From positions 1-64,000 of the forward strand of contig JANQKQ010000042.1 in assembly GCA_028281105.1 (NCBI GenBank): a DNA stretch of 64,000 nucleotides. Direction: 5' to 3'. Origin of the DNA: Rhizobiaceae bacterium (GTDB taxonomy: Bacteria; Pseudomonadota; Alphaproteobacteria; Rhizobiales; Rhizobiaceae). The notes beneath the pieces are model-generated. The model worked only from the letters and a program-made list of their open reading frames with translations. It was not told the origin of the DNA and searched no databases. Position numbers and translations under genes: made by a program. Below are positions 12,335-23,306 of the stretch, piece after piece. How positions within the stretch are numbered: position 1 is the first letter of the stretch; each line of letters begins with the position of its first letter.

Positions 12335-13822
12335 TTACAGATCGAGCACCATGCGCTCGGGGTCCTCAAGGCATTCCTTGACTCTTACCAAGAAGGTCAC
12401 CGCCTCCTTGCCGTCGACGATGCGGTGATCATACGACAATGCCAGATACATCATCGGCCGGATGACCAGTTCCCCGTTCACCGCCATCGGCCGCTCTTGG
12501 ATCTTGTGCATGCCCAGGATGCCGGACTGGGGTGCGTTGAGGATCGGGGTCGACATCAGCGAGCCGTAGACGCCGCCGTTGGAGAGGGTGAACGTGCCGC
12601 CGGTCATGTCGGCCATGGAAAGGGCGCCGTCGCGGGCCTTGCGACCAAGCTCGCCGATGGTCTTTTCGATCTCGGCGATCGACATGGCATCGGCGTTGCG
12701 CACCACCGGAACCACCAGCCCCTTGTCGGTGCCCACCGCCACGCCGATATGGCAGAAGTTCTTGTAGACGATGTCGGTGCCGTCGATCTCCGCGTTGATC
12801 GCCGGGATCTCTTTCAACGCCTGGCATACGGCCATGGCGAAGAAGCCCATGAAGCCCAGCTTCACCCCATGCTTCTTCTCGAACAGCTCCTTGTAGCGGG
12901 TGCGCATGTCCATCACCGCGCCCATGTCCACCTCGTTAAAGGTGGTCAGCATGGCGGCGGTGTTCTGCGCCTCTTTCAGCCGCCGCGCGATGGTCTGGCG
13001 CAGCCGGGTCATCGGCACGCGCTCTTCGCGGGCCTGGTCCGACACGGGCGGGCCCGGCGCTTCGGCGCGGGCGGTCTGTCCGCCGGCAACCGCCTGCTGC
13101 ACATCGTGCTTGAGCACCTGACCGCGCTTGCCCGAACCGGCCACCGAGCCTTCGGCAAGGCCGGCTTCGTCCATCGCCTTGCGCGCAGCGGGGGAGGGGG
13201 GCATGGCCGATGAAGCCGTTGCAGCGGTCGCGGTTTGAGCGGGAGCAGGCGAGGGCGCTGACGCAGCGCCTTCCTCGATGCGGGCGAGCACGTTGCCGAT
13301 CTCGACGGTAGCTCCGGTTTCGAACAGGGCTTCCTTCAACACGCCGCCCACCGGGGCCATCACGTCCTGGGCCGCCTTGTCGGTTTCCAGTTCCAGGATC
13401 GGCTCGTCGATAGCGACCGCGTCGCCAGCGTGCTTGTACCACTGGCCTACCTGGGCCTCGGTGACCGACTCGCCGGCGGCGGGAACCACTACGTCGACGA
13501 GCTTGCCCGAGCCGTCCGGCTTGGCGGCGGCAGGCTCGGCTTTCGCGGGTGCGGCTGCCTTAGCCGGTGCGGCGGCCTTGCCGTCGCCTTCGCCGATAGT
13601 GCCGAGAAGAGCGCCGACCTCGACGGTCTCGCCCTCCTTGATCGTCGCTTCGAGGAGAACCCCGGCGGCGGGCGCGGGCACTTCCAGCGAAACCTTGTCG
13701 GTTTCTAGTTCGACGACCGGCTCGTCGGCGGCGACTGACTCGCCGGCCTGCTTGAACCACTTGGCGATCGTCGCCTCGGTAACGGACTCGCCTAAAGTCG
13801 GGACGCGGATTTCGGTGGTCAT
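12335..13822 (-). CDS. sucB: 2-oxoglutarate dehydrogenase E2, dihydrolipoyl succinyltransferase, with two lipoyl domains
   Basis: E2 core of OGDH, transferring the succinyl group from lipoate to CoA. 495 residues, longer than the roughly 400-residue single-lipoyl E2o of enterics. Two lipoyl domains are visible: ELETDK with Lys43 and again ELETDK with Lys149, each followed by an Ala/Pro-rich linker. Next come the E3-binding domain ([16 protein letters not shown], about 205-245) and the acyltransferase domain ending with the catalytic [10 protein letters not shown]. The duplicated lipoyl domain is real and in frame. Operon position between the VOC gene and the MAPEG gene. Confidence 0.96.
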   Translation of the reverse strand: MTTEIRVPTLGESVTEATIAKWFKQAGESVAADEPVVELETDKVSLEVPAPAAGVLLEATIKEGETVEVGALLGTIGEGDGKAAAPAKAAAPAKAEPAAAKPDGSGKLVDVVVPAAGESVTEAQVGQWYKHAGDAVAIDEPILELETDKAAQDVMAPVGGVLKEALFETGATVEIGNVLARIEEGAASAPSPAPAQTATAATASSAMPPSPAARKAMDEAGLAEGSVAGSGKRGQVLKHDVQQAVAGGQTARAEAPGPPVSDQAREERVPMTRLRQTIARRLKEAQNTAAMLTTFNEVDMGAVMDMRTRYKELFEKKHGVKLGFMGFFAMAVCQALKEIPAINAEIDGTDIVYKNFCHIGVAVGTDKGLVVPVVRNADAMSIAEIEKTIGELGRKARDGALSMADMTGGTFTLSNGGVYGSLMSTPILNAPQSGILGMHKIQERPMAVNGELVIRPMMYLALSYDHRIVDGKEAVTFLVRVKECLEDPERMVLDL

Positions 13823-13849
13823 TTGCCTACCCTCCAGTTCGGAGAACTG

Positions 13850-14227
13850 CTAATCGGAAACGGTTTCGCTGTTGGTCTGAAAAACCCAGTTGTTGCCGTC
13901 GGGATCTTTCAAAATCGCATAACGGCCCCACGGTTCTTCCTTCACTTCGCCGATTTCGGCGCCTTTGGCGGCCAGAGCCGCTCGATCGGCGTCCACATCG
14001 TCGGTTTCCAACAGATGGGTCGCCGAGCCGGCCGGCATGGCGTCTAACCAAGTGGTCAATACGATCGACGTCGCCGCGCCCGGCGGGCGCAGTTGAATCC
14101 AGCGCGTGTGCGGGCCCATCGGGTTGTCGCGCACCACTTCGAAATCGAGGATGTCGGCATAGAAGGTCTTTGCCCGGTCCTGATCGTTCACCGGGATCGA
14201 AACGATGCCCACTTGAGTGATCGTCAT
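13850..14227 (-). CDS. VOC-family (glyoxalase/bleomycin-resistance fold) protein
   Basis: 125-residue single vicinal-oxygen-chelate domain, opening MTITQVGIVSIPVNDQDRAKTFYADIL and ending with the typical LKDPDGNNWVFQ. Metal-ligand positions are not complete in the standard pattern, so the enzymatic activity cannot be predicted. It lies 15 bp after sucA and 27 bp before sucB, an unusual place for such a gene. A second, different VOC protein is at 62.6 kb. Confidence 0.85.
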   Translation of the reverse strand: MTITQVGIVSIPVNDQDRAKTFYADILDFEVVRDNPMGPHTRWIQLRPPGAATSIVLTTWLDAMPAGSATHLLETDDVDADRAALAAKGAEIGEVKEEPWGRYAILKDPDGNNWVFQTNSETVSD

Positions 14228-14242
14228 TTGCTTGACCCCGCT

Positions 14243-17209
14243 CTACTCGCCCAACGCGTCCTCCAGGAACGCTTCGAGCTGTTTGAGATGGGTCGACATC
14301 AGTCCCGTCGCCGGCGAGGCGGCGGCCGGCCGGCCGGCATAGCGTGCGCGGGGGTGCTTGGCTTTGATGTGGGCGAACACCCATTCCAGATAGGGCTCGA
14401 TGAAGCCCCAGGTGCCCATGTTCTTGGGCTCCTCCTGGCACCAGACCCATTCGGCGTTCTTGAACCTCGACAGTTCGGTGATCAGCGCCTTGACCGGGAC
14501 GGGATAAAGCTGCTCGACGCGCAGCAGATAGACGTCGTCGATGCCGCGCTTCTCGCGCTCTTCGTAGAGGTCGAAATAGACCTTGCCGGTGCACAGCACC
14601 ACGCGGCGTATCTTGTTGTCGCGCGCCAGCTTGACCGGCTCGCCCTTCAACACTTCTGCGTCGTCCCACAGCAGCCGGTGGAACGAGGTTTCCTGGGAGA
14701 ATTCGTTCAACTGCGAGACCGCCCGCTTGTGCCGCAACAGCGATTTGGGCGTCATGATGATGAGCGGCTTGCGGAACTCGCGGGTCATTTGCCGGCGCAG
14801 GATGTGGAAATAGTTGGCCGGCGTGGTGCAGTTGGCCACCTGCATGTTGTCCTCGGCGCACAGTTGCAGGAAGCGTTCCAGTCGCGCCGAGGAATGTTCC
14901 GGCCCCTGGCCCTCATAGCCATGCGGCAACAGCATCACCAGTCCGGTCATGCGCAACCACTTGCGCTCGCCCGATGAGATGAACTGGTCGATCAGCACCT
15001 GCGCGCCGTTGACGAAATCGCCGAACTGCGCCTCCCAGATCACCATCGAGGACGGCGCGGCCAGCGAATAGCCGTATTCGTAGCCGAGCACGGCCTCTTC
15101 GGACAGCATCGAGTTGATCACGTCATATTCGGCCTGATCGGGGTTCAGATTGTTGAGCGGGATGTAGCGCGCTTCCGTGTCCTGATCGTACAGCACCGAG
15201 TGGCGCTGGGAGAAGGTGCCGCGCTCGCAGTCCTGGCCGGAAAGCCTGACCTGGTGGCCGTCCAGAATGAGCGAGCCGAACGCCATCGCCTCGGCCATGG
15301 CCCAGTCGATGCCCTTGCCGGAGGAGATCATCTTGGCCCGGTTGTCCATCAGCCGCTTGATGGTGCGGTGGGCGTTGAAGTCGGTGGGCACGTGGGCGAT
15401 CTTGGCGCCCAGTTCCTTGAGCGCCTTGACCGGCAGGCCGGTCTTGCCGCGGCGCGGCTCGTCGGCGGAATCGGCGACCTTCAGGCCGCTCCACGCCCCG
15501 TCCAGCCAGTCCGCCTTGTTGGGCTTGAAGCTCTGGCCGGTATCGTATTCGCTCTCCAGATAGCTGCGCCAGTCGGCCACCATCTGATCGCTTTCGGCTT
15601 TGGTGACCAGGCCTTCGGTAACCAGCTTGTCGGTATAGATCTGCCGCGTCGTGGGGTGGGAGCGGATCTTCTTGTACATGATCGGCTGGGTGAACGCCGG
15701 CTCGTCGCCTTCGTTGTGGCCGAAGCGGCGGTAGCAGAACATGTCGATGACCACCGGCTTATGGAACTTCTGCCGGAACTCGATCGCCACCTTCGAGGCA
15801 TAGACCACCGCTTCCGGGTCGTCGCCGTTGACGTGCAGGATCGGCGCCTCGATCATCTTCGCCACATCGGAAGGGTAGGGCGAGGACCGCGAGAACCGCG
15901 GATTGGTGGTGAAGCCGATCTGGTTGTTGATGATGAAGTGGATCGAGCCGCCGGTGCGGTGCCCTTTCAGGCCGGAAAGCCCGAAGCACTCGGCGACCAC
16001 GCCCTGGCCGGCGAAGGCCGCGTCGCCGTGCAGCAGCAGCGGCAGCACGGTGTCGCGCGGGCGCGAGCCGCGCTCGTTCTTGGCCTCGCCCGAGTCCTGC
16101 TTGGCGCGCGCCTTGCCCAGCACGACCGGATTGACCACCTCCAGGTGCGACGGGTTGGCGGTGAGCGAAAGGTGCACATTGTTGCCGTCGAACTCGCGGT
16201 CGGACGACGTGCCCAGATGGTATTTGACGTCGCCTGAGCCTTCCACATCGTCGGGGGCGAAAGAGCCGCCCTTGAACTCGTGGAAGATCGCGTGGTGCGG
16301 CTTGCCCATCACGTTGGCCAGCACGTTGAGCCGGCCGCGATGGGCCATGCCCAGCACGATCTCCTTAAGGCCCAACTGGCCGCCGCGCTTAATGATCTGC
16401 TCCAGGGCGGGGATGAGCGATTCGCCGCCGTCGATGCCGAAGCGCTTGGTGCCCTTGTATTTGACATCGATGAACTGCTCGAAGCCCTCCGCCTCGACCA
16501 GCTTGCGCAGGATCGCCTTCTTGCCGGTTTCGGTAAACGCGACGCCCTTGTCCGGGCCCTCGATGCGTTCCTGGATCCAGGCCTTCTCGCGCGGATCGGA
16601 GATGTGCATGAACTCGACGCCGATGGTCGAGCAATAGGTGCGCTCCAGGATCGCCAGCATCTCCGGGATGGTGGCGAACTCCAGGCCCAGCATGTAGTCG
16701 ATGAAAATCTTGCGGTCGTAGTCGGCCTCGGAAAAACCGTAAGTGGCCGGGTGCAACTCGTTATGGGACTCGCGCTGGCCGGCGATCTTCAGCGGATCTA
16801 AGTCGGCGTGCAGATGGCCGCGCATGCGGTAGGCGCGGATCATCATCACCGCGCTTACCGAATCGCGGGTGGCGCGCTGTACCGATTCAGCGGGTATTTC
16901 CGCGCTGGCGGCCTGGGCGCGCGCTTTGATCTTGTCGCCCATTTCGCGTTCGAGCGCCGCCCAGTCGCCGTCGAGCGCGGAGACCAATTCGCCGTTGGCG
17001 GGAATAGGCCAGTTGGGCCGGCGCCATGACGCGCCCGTGGCGCTCTTTTGAACCGCGTCGGCGGCGTCGCCCAGACCGGAGAAATACTCCGCCCACCCCG
17101 CATCGAGCGAAGACGGGTCGCGCTGATAATCCGCGTACAGCGATTCCAGGTAGGCGGCATTGGCGCCGCTCAAGAACGACGCTTGAGATGGGTTCGGTTG
17201 CTGTGCCAT
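14243..17209 (-). CDS. sucA: 2-oxoglutarate dehydrogenase E1
   Basis: Thiamine-diphosphate E1 of OGDH, decarboxylating 2-oxoglutarate and succinylating lipoate on SucB. 988 residues, within family range. N-terminal FLSGANAAYLESLYADYQRDP, the MIRAYRMRGHLHADLDPL segment, GMAHRGRLNVLANVMGKP, the ThDP-binding GDAAFAGQG...NNQIGFTT region, and the transketolase-like C-terminal part (LPHGYEGQGPEHSSARLERF) are present. GGAGG precedes the ATG by 7 bases. The operon order is sucD-sucA-VOC-sucB on the minus strand. Confidence 0.98.
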   Translation of the reverse strand: MAQQPNPSQASFLSGANAAYLESLYADYQRDPSSLDAGWAEYFSGLGDAADAVQKSATGASWRRPNWPIPANGELVSALDGDWAALEREMGDKIKARAQAASAEIPAESVQRATRDSVSAVMMIRAYRMRGHLHADLDPLKIAGQRESHNELHPATYGFSEADYDRKIFIDYMLGLEFATIPEMLAILERTYCSTIGVEFMHISDPREKAWIQERIEGPDKGVAFTETGKKAILRKLVEAEGFEQFIDVKYKGTKRFGIDGGESLIPALEQIIKRGGQLGLKEIVLGMAHRGRLNVLANVMGKPHHAIFHEFKGGSFAPDDVEGSGDVKYHLGTSSDREFDGNNVHLSLTANPSHLEVVNPVVLGKARAKQDSGEAKNERGSRPRDTVLPLLLHGDAAFAGQGVVAECFGLSGLKGHRTGGSIHFIINNQIGFTTNPRFSRSSPYPSDVAKMIEAPILHVNGDDPEAVVYASKVAIEFRQKFHKPVVIDMFCYRRFGHNEGDEPAFTQPIMYKKIRSHPTTRQIYTDKLVTEGLVTKAESDQMVADWRSYLESEYDTGQSFKPNKADWLDGAWSGLKVADSADEPRRGKTGLPVKALKELGAKIAHVPTDFNAHRTIKRLMDNRAKMISSGKGIDWAMAEAMAFGSLILDGHQVRLSGQDCERGTFSQRHSVLYDQDTEARYIPLNNLNPDQAEYDVINSMLSEEAVLGYEYGYSLAAPSSMVIWEAQFGDFVNGAQVLIDQFISSGERKWLRMTGLVMLLPHGYEGQGPEHSSARLERFLQLCAEDNMQVANCTTPANYFHILRRQMTREFRKPLIIMTPKSLLRHKRAVSQLNEFSQETSFHRLLWDDAEVLKGEPVKLARDNKIRRVVLCTGKVYFDLYEEREKRGIDDVYLLRVEQLYPVPVKALITELSRFKNAEWVWCQEEPKNMGTWGFIEPYLEWVFAHIKAKHPRARYAGRPAAASPATGLMSTHLKQLEAFLEDALGE

Positions 17210-17311
17210 TCGAGGCCTCCCGTTCGGCCCACGCGGGCCTGTTGAGGTTCTCCAATTCCGGTCCCGGTCCCGAGCCCCTGGACCGTTTGATGCGCGTTTG
17301 CCGGCGCTCGG

Positions 17312-18226
17312 CTAGCCTGCCAGGTGCGCGGCCAGTGTCACTCCCAATTTCGCCGGTGACGGCGAGACCGCGATGCCTGCGGACTGCATCGCTTCGATCT
17401 TGTCTTCCGCGCCGCCCTTGCCGCCGGAGATCACCGCGCCGGCGTGCCCCATGGTGCGTCCCGGCGGTGCGGTGCGTCCGGCGATGAAGCCGGCCACCGG
17501 CTTGGAGCGTCCCTTCTTCGCCTCGTCGGCGAGAAACTGCGCGGCATCCTCCTCCGCCGAGCCGCCGATCTCGCCGATCATGATGATCGATTTGGTCTGA
17601 TCATCGGCCAGGAACATTTCCAATACGTCAATGAACTCGGTGCCCTTTACGGGATCGCCGCCGATGCCGACCGCCGTGGTCTGGCCCAGCCCTTCGACGG
17701 TCGTCTGATAGACCGCCTCGTAGGTCAGCGTGCCCGAGCGCGAAACCACGCCGACGGAACCCTTCTTGAAAATCGAGCCAGGCATGATGCCGATCTTGCA
17801 TTCGCCCGGGGTGAGCACGCCGGGGCAGTTCGGCCCGATGAGCCGCGAACTGGACTTCTCGAGCCGCGCCTTGACGTTCACCATGTCGAGCACGGGAATG
17901 CCCTCGGTGATGGCGATGATGAGCGGAATTTCCGCCTCGATCGCCTCGATGATCGCGGCCGCCGCGCCCGCCGGCGGCACATAGACCACCGAGGCATTGG
18001 CGTCGGTCGCGGTCTTGCCCTCGGCCACAGAGGCGAAGATCGGCAGCTCGGTGCCCTGGGCATCGCCGGTGCCGGCGGTCCAGGTGGCGCCGCCCTTCTT
18101 CGGGTGGATACCGCCCACCATCTGCGTTCCGTGATAGGCGAGCGCCTGTTCGGTGTGGAAGGTGCCGGTCTTGCCGGTCAGTCCCTGGACGAGGACCTTG
18201 GTGTTCTTGTCGACGAGGATGGACAT
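17312..18226 (-). CDS. sucD: Succinyl-CoA synthetase alpha subunit
   Basis: CoA-binding, phosphohistidine-carrying subunit of succinyl-CoA synthetase, the TCA step forming succinate with substrate-level phosphorylation. 304 residues. Rossmann start [19 protein letters not shown], the [18 protein letters not shown] signature, and [17 protein letters not shown] with the phosphorylated His. It is separated from sucC, its usual immediate neighbour, by two small genes (cupin and membrane protein). Confidence 0.97.
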   Translation of the reverse strand: MSILVDKNTKVLVQGLTGKTGTFHTEQALAYHGTQMVGGIHPKKGGATWTAGTGDAQGTELPIFASVAEGKTATDANASVVYVPPAGAAAAIIEAIEAEIPLIIAITEGIPVLDMVNVKARLEKSSSRLIGPNCPGVLTPGECKIGIMPGSIFKKGSVGVVSRSGTLTYEAVYQTTVEGLGQTTAVGIGGDPVKGTEFIDVLEMFLADDQTKSIIMIGEIGGSAEEDAAQFLADEAKKGRSKPVAGFIAGRTAPPGRTMGHAGAVISGGKGGAEDKIEAMQSAGIAVSPSPAKLGVTLAAHLAG

Positions 18227-18234
18227 CTAATCTC

Positions 18235-18609
18235 CTAGGATAACCTCTCCAACTCCGGGACCGTAAACTCGCTTTCCACATTGCCCGTATTGAGCGTCGT
18301 CGCCGGCTCGAACATCGCCACGACGGGTTCTTGAGTGAGCGAGCGCGGACGGTGTTCGATGCCGCGCGGTACTACGAGGAAGTCGCCTTCTCCCAGCTCA
18401 ACCGCACCGTCGCGGAAATCGATGGCGATGCGTCCGCGCAGTACGAAGAACGCCTCGTCTTCGTGCTCGTGGGCATGCCAGTCGAACATCTCGCCGAACT
18501 TGGCCACCTTGACTTGGGAATCGTTGATATCACCCGCCACATGGGGCTGAAACACGGCCTTGATCTGCCGGTCGGCCGCTTCGAGCAGGTTGATTTTCCT
18601 CGGCGCCAT
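18235..18609 (-). CDS. Cupin-domain protein
   Basis: 124-residue single cupin from the ATG at complement 18607-18609; AGGGAT lies upstream and the longer frame start lacks one. Conserved cupin motif 1 (FDWHAHEHEDEAFFVLRG) and motif 2 (VPRGIEHRPRS) give three His and a Glu for a metal site. Such proteins act as small metalloenzymes or sensors; the substrate is unknown. It lies 8 bp before sucD and 5 bp after a small membrane-protein gene, inside the TCA operon. Confidence 0.88.
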   Translation of the reverse strand: MAPRKINLLEAADRQIKAVFQPHVAGDINDSQVKVAKFGEMFDWHAHEHEDEAFFVLRGRIAIDFRDGAVELGEGDFLVVPRGIEHRPRSLTQEPVVAMFEPATTLNTGNVESEFTVPELERLS

Positions 18610-18614
18610 CGCGG

Positions 18615-18896
18615 CTATCCCTTCGCCGCACGAGCTTCGACTTTGCCAGCGCATATCCAGGCGCTGATGAAACTCGCGATCAGGGAAAAGGGTGCCGCGA
18701 TCATCAGAAAAAGCACCAGATATGACCTTCCAACGCCGTCAAAGGGCAGCAGATACAAAGCCGTTCCAACAAGCGACACCAAAATACCGGCGCCGTATCT
18801 CCACCAAACCCCTCCCGGCGTCTTGGTATTCAGCCACGGAAGAACCGATGGCGGAATGGCCAGTGCGACTGCCATGAAGGTGATGACGGAAAGCAT
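18615..18896 (-). CDS. Small membrane protein, three predicted TM segments
   Basis: 93 residues with hydrophobic segments at about 1-22, 33-52 and 60-84, and a positively charged C-terminus (KVEARAAKG). It starts 4 bp after the sucC stop and ends 5 bp before the cupin start, so it is translationally close to both. No family recognised. The location between sucC and sucD is unusual because those two genes normally adjoin. Confidence 0.7.
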   Translation of the reverse strand: MLSVITFMAVALAIPPSVLPWLNTKTPGGVWWRYGAGILVSLVGTALYLLPFDGVGRSYLVLFLMIAAPFSLIASFISAWICAGKVEARAAKG

Positions 18897-18900
18897 GCGC

Positions 18901-20094
18901 CTATCCTTTGACCGCTTTCACGATCTTCTGCGCCGCGTCGTCCAGGTCGTCGGCAGAGATCACGTCGAGATCGGAACCATCGATCAGCGCCTTGCCCTCG
19001 GCCACCTTGGTGCCTTCCAGGCGCACCACCAGCGGCACTTTCAGGCCGACATCCTTCACCGCGGTCAGCACCCCTTCGGCGATCACGTCGCAGCGCATGA
19101 TGCCGCCGAAGATGTTCACCAGAATGCCTTTGACGTTGGGGTCGGCGGTGATGATCTTGAAGGCCGCCGTCACCTTTTCCACCGAAGCGCCACCGCCCAC
19201 GTCGAGGAAGTTGGCCGGCTCGGCGCCGTAGAGCTTGATGATGTCCATCGTCGCCATGGCCAGTCCGGCGCCGTTGACCATGCAGCCGATGTCGCCGTCG
19301 AGCGCCACGTAGGCCAGGTCGTGTTTCGACGCCTCGATCTCTTTTTCGTCTTCCTCAGAGATGTCGCGCAGGTCGGCCAGGTTCGGATGGCGGAACTCGG
19401 CGTTGCCGTCGAAGGAGACCTTGGCGTCGAGCACGCGCAGCCGGCCGTTCTTCATCACGATCAGCGGGTTGACCTCCAGCAGGCTCATGTCGTGGGCGAC
19501 GAAGGCGTCGTGGAGGATGGGAAACAGTTTGAGTCCGTCGGTGCGGGCCTCGTCGGCCAGTTCCAGCGCGTCGCACAGCCTGCCGGCGTCGGCCTGCGTG
19601 CAGCCGGTGGTGGGGTCGATGGCAATAGTGTGGATCTTGTCCGGCGTCTCTTCCGCCACCGCCTCGATGTCCATGCCGCCCTCGGTGGAGGCAACGAAGG
19701 AGACGCGGCTGGTTTCACGGTCGACCAGCACCGACAGATACAGTTCGCGCGCGATGTCGGCGCCGTCCTCGATATAGAGCCGGTTGACCTGCTTGCCGGC
19801 CGGGCCGGTCTGCTTGGTGACCAGGGTCTTGGCGAACATCTCGCGGGCGTTGGCGATGGCGTCGTCGGCGGAAAAACAAACCCGCACGCCGCCCTTGGCG
19901 TCGTCACCCAGTTCCTTGAACCGGCCCTTGCCGCGTCCGCCGGCATGAATCTGGCTCTTGACCACCCAGACCGGGCCGGGCAGGGCGCCCACCGCCGTCT
20001 CGATGTCGTCGGCCGAAAGCACCGCCACCCCGTCCGCCACCGGCGCGCCGGCTTCTTTCAGTAGGGCTTTGGCCTGGTATTCGTGGATGTTCAT
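18901..20094 (-). CDS. sucC: Succinyl-CoA synthetase beta subunit
   Basis: ADP- or GDP-binding beta subunit. 397 residues with [22 protein letters not shown]-grasp [39 protein letters not shown] and the C-terminal [16 protein letters not shown]. All are standard. It lies 40 bp after mdh and is the second gene of the operon. Nucleotide preference cannot be read from these motifs. Confidence 0.98.
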   Translation of the reverse strand: MNIHEYQAKALLKEAGAPVADGVAVLSADDIETAVGALPGPVWVVKSQIHAGGRGKGRFKELGDDAKGGVRVCFSADDAIANAREMFAKTLVTKQTGPAGKQVNRLYIEDGADIARELYLSVLVDRETSRVSFVASTEGGMDIEAVAEETPDKIHTIAIDPTTGCTQADAGRLCDALELADEARTDGLKLFPILHDAFVAHDMSLLEVNPLIVMKNGRLRVLDAKVSFDGNAEFRHPNLADLRDISEEDEKEIEASKHDLAYVALDGDIGCMVNGAGLAMATMDIIKLYGAEPANFLDVGGGASVEKVTAAFKIITADPNVKGILVNIFGGIMRCDVIAEGVLTAVKDVGLKVPLVVRLEGTKVAEGKALIDGSDLDVISADDLDDAAQKIVKAVKG

Positions 20095-20134
20095 AAAGGC
20101 GCTCCCCTGCTTTTTCCGACGGGCGCGGTGCCGG

Positions 20135-21142
<1,008 letters not shown>

Positions 21143-21224
21143 CTACAACCCATAGGGTAGTTCGCCAAGATGCACAACAGTGTTTGCACAGGTGCAACGA
21201 TATCAACAACTTGATTGTATACCA

Positions 21225-21240
21225 CTTACGTAAAAGTAAG
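21225..21240. promoter_or_regulatory. Second TTACGTAA palindrome in the mdh upstream region
   Basis: CTTACGTAAAAGTAAG: a TTACGTAA core inside a larger imperfect dyad CTTAC...GTAAG. It lies 128 bases upstream of the mdh ATG and 23 bases downstream of the end of zapE. The intervening 165 bp is AT-richer than its surroundings, as expected of a promoter region; exact -35/-10 boxes could not be assigned. Confidence 0.45.
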
Positions 21241-21262
21241 ATTTATTGCGATGCAGCAACGC

Positions 21263-22414
21263 TCACGCTTCGCCCGCCAGATACTCCCGCGAACGCATTT
21301 CTATCAGACGGGACACGGTGCGGGCGAATTCGAAGGCTTCCGTCCCGCTGCCGTCGGTGTAAAGCGCGTCCGGTTCGCATTGCGCCGACATCACCAATTT
21401 GGTGCGGTGATCGTACAAGGTGTCGATGAGCAGGATGAAGCGCTTGGCCTCGTTGCGCATGTGGGCCGCGATCCTCGGCACATCGTCCAGCAGCACGGTT
21501 CGATAGGCGCGTGCGATGGCGATGAAGTCGGCGGCGCCCCGCGGCTTTTCGCACAGATCGGCGAAGGAGAACCGCGCCACGTCCCGCCAGGCCTGGGGCA
21601 CGGCGAGCTTACGGCCCTTGAGCTCGATCGACGAAGGCTCGCCGTGCGGCCGCCCGGTCAGCTCAAGCCAGATGCGGTCCATGGCCTGGCGCGAGGCGCC
21701 ATTGAGCGGGCTGTGATACGTGGTCGCGTCCTTGAGCTTGGCGAGGCGGTAGTCGGTCGGTGAGTCGAGCTCGAATATCTCCATGTTGGCCTTCAGCAGA
21801 TCGATGAAAGGCAGGAAAAGCTGCCGGTTGAGGCCGTCGGCATACAGATCGTCCGGCGCCACGTTGGACGTCGCCACCACCACCGCGCGGCGCTCGAACA
21901 GGGCTTCGAACAGCCGGCCCAGGATCATCGCATCGGCGATATCGGTGACCGCGAACTCGTCCAGGCATATGAGCGGCGCGCGCGCGGCCAGATCCGCGGC
22001 GACCGGCGGGATCGGGTCCTCGGCACGTGTTTTGCCGGCCTTGAAGGCCTTGCGGTGGTCGTGAATGCGCTCGTGCACGTCCTGCATGAAATCGTTGAAG
22101 TGCACCCGGCGTTTGTGCCGGCCGGGGACCGCGTCGAAGAACAAGTCCATCAGCAGGCTTTTGCCACGGCCCACGCCTCCCCAGATGTACAGGCCACGGG
22201 TGGCCGGCCGGCTGGTGCGCGAGCGCGCGAACAGCCAGCCCAGCGAGCTCGATTTCGACGAAAGTGCGCGATTGGTGATTTCTTCAATGAGATCGTCGAG
22301 GCGTGAGACCAGCGCCGATTGCGCCGGGTCGTAGACGAGTTCGCCATTGGCGGTCGCCCGCCCATAGGCGCGGGCGACAGGGCCGTGGTCAGCTACATGC
22401 GCCAGCGCTGCCAA
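21263..22414 (-). CDS. zapE: Cell division ATPase ZapE (AFG1-like)
   Basis: Cytoplasmic ATPase of the AFG1/ZapE family; in E. coli ZapE modulates the FtsZ ring. 383 residues. Walker A GGVGRGKSLLMDLFF near residue 80, HFNDFMQDVH, Walker B LICLDEFAVTDIADAMIL, and the arginine-finger region FEALFERRAVVVATSN. Its position immediately upstream of mdh is common in Rhizobiales. No odd features. Confidence 0.95.
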   Translation of the reverse strand: MAALAHVADHGPVARAYGRATANGELVYDPAQSALVSRLDDLIEEITNRALSSKSSSLGWLFARSRTSRPATRGLYIWGGVGRGKSLLMDLFFDAVPGRHKRRVHFNDFMQDVHERIHDHRKAFKAGKTRAEDPIPPVAADLAARAPLICLDEFAVTDIADAMILGRLFEALFERRAVVVATSNVAPDDLYADGLNRQLFLPFIDLLKANMEIFELDSPTDYRLAKLKDATTYHSPLNGASRQAMDRIWLELTGRPHGEPSSIELKGRKLAVPQAWRDVARFSFADLCEKPRGAADFIAIARAYRTVLLDDVPRIAAHMRNEAKRFILLIDTLYDHRTKLVMSAQCEPDALYTDGSGTEAFEFARTVSRLIEMRSREYLAGEA

Positions 22415-22443
22415 GCTTGCGCCCTCCTTGCCGGCCCGGCGGA

Positions 22444-23007
22444 TCAGCGAATGAAGCTGATCGCTTCACCGCCGGTGGTGCGCCCGTCATAGCGTCCGCC
22501 TCCGGAAGCGTAGAGCCGGGCCACCGTGTTACCCGTCCCATCGACCAGAACCACCTGCAGGTCCTTCACATCCCAGGCGTTGACGGACTGGATTTCCGCC
22601 GAGCGACAGCGGCGCGTGGCGGCGCGATAGCCGCCCGACCACTGGGTGATGGCGAGGATGATCCGACAGCTGGGATTGTCCGTCGGCACTTCCCAGGAGC
22701 CGGCCATGGCCTCGAGCGTGATCGGTTCGGCCGGCTGGCCCAGCGGGTGTTCGCTGGGTTGCTGCAATTCCGCAACCTGCTGGGGCTGGTTCTCCGGCAC
22801 GATCGGCGAAGTCAGCGGCTCGTTTTCCAGCGGCGCCGAGCCAGGCTGGCCGCCAAGCGGCTCCAGTTCGGCCGATGTTACGGGCGTGGCCGGTGTCGAC
22901 GGCAGCGCGCGCGGCGGCGCGCTGGGCACGATCGAACTGACCGAACGAGTGCAGCCGGCAACCGCGAGGCAGCCCATCAAACCGATGATTAAGTGGGTTC
23001 GGACCAT
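22444..23007 (-). CDS. Inh/AprI-family protease-inhibitor-like lipoprotein
   Basis: 187 residues from the ATG at complement 23005-23007, with GGAGGG upstream. The first 19 residues form a lipoprotein signal with lipobox LAVAGC, followed by a Pro/Ser/Thr-rich spacer of about 80 residues and a C-terminal domain (AGSWEVPTDNPSCRIIL to GGRYDGRTTGGEAISF) resembling the AprI/Inh metalloprotease-inhibitor fold, including its two Cys (PSCR and RRCR). It would sit on the periplasmic side of a membrane. No serralysin-type protease gene is nearby, so the target is unknown. Confidence 0.82.
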   Translation of the reverse strand: MVRTHLIIGLMGCLAVAGCTRSVSSIVPSAPPRALPSTPATPVTSAELEPLGGQPGSAPLENEPLTSPIVPENQPQQVAELQQPSEHPLGQPAEPITLEAMAGSWEVPTDNPSCRIILAITQWSGGYRAATRRCRSAEIQSVNAWDVKDLQVVLVDGTGNTVARLYASGGGRYDGRTTGGEAISFIR

Positions 23008-23306
23008 GCGGCCCTCCAGACATCCCCTGATCTTGCGGGCAAATCGCCTATATGCGAACTGCGCCAGCAATGCGGCATCGTTGCGCATTCGCAATTATGG
23101 TAAATCAAATCTGAATTTTGTGTAAATGCCGCCCGCGGCGCGCTCGGCCAACTGGCCGGCCGGCACGGCCAACCAGAGTCAATGGCGGTGCGGCATCGTA
23201 TCGCCACCCGCAACGGGCCGGCGTGTGGTAAATGAAAGCGAGCCTGCGCAGCTCAGGGAAGCGTGCCGCGTTGCGGCATCCGGCTTCGCGCAAAGGGGAG
23301 GGCATT
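23008..23306. other. Intergenic region between divergent genes
   Basis: About 300 bases separating the Inh-family lipoprotein (minus) and the flavodoxin gene (plus). It should hold both promoters. An AT-rich patch at 23090-23125 is the best candidate for the lipoprotein promoter. No hairpin, repeat or additional gene was recognised. Confidence 0.35.

Noticed and set aside
18331..20064. Plus-strand open frame of 577 codons opposite the cupin, membrane and sucC genes
   Set aside because: Antisense to clear genes; rich in His, Arg, Asp and Val as expected of the reverse frame of GC-rich codons.
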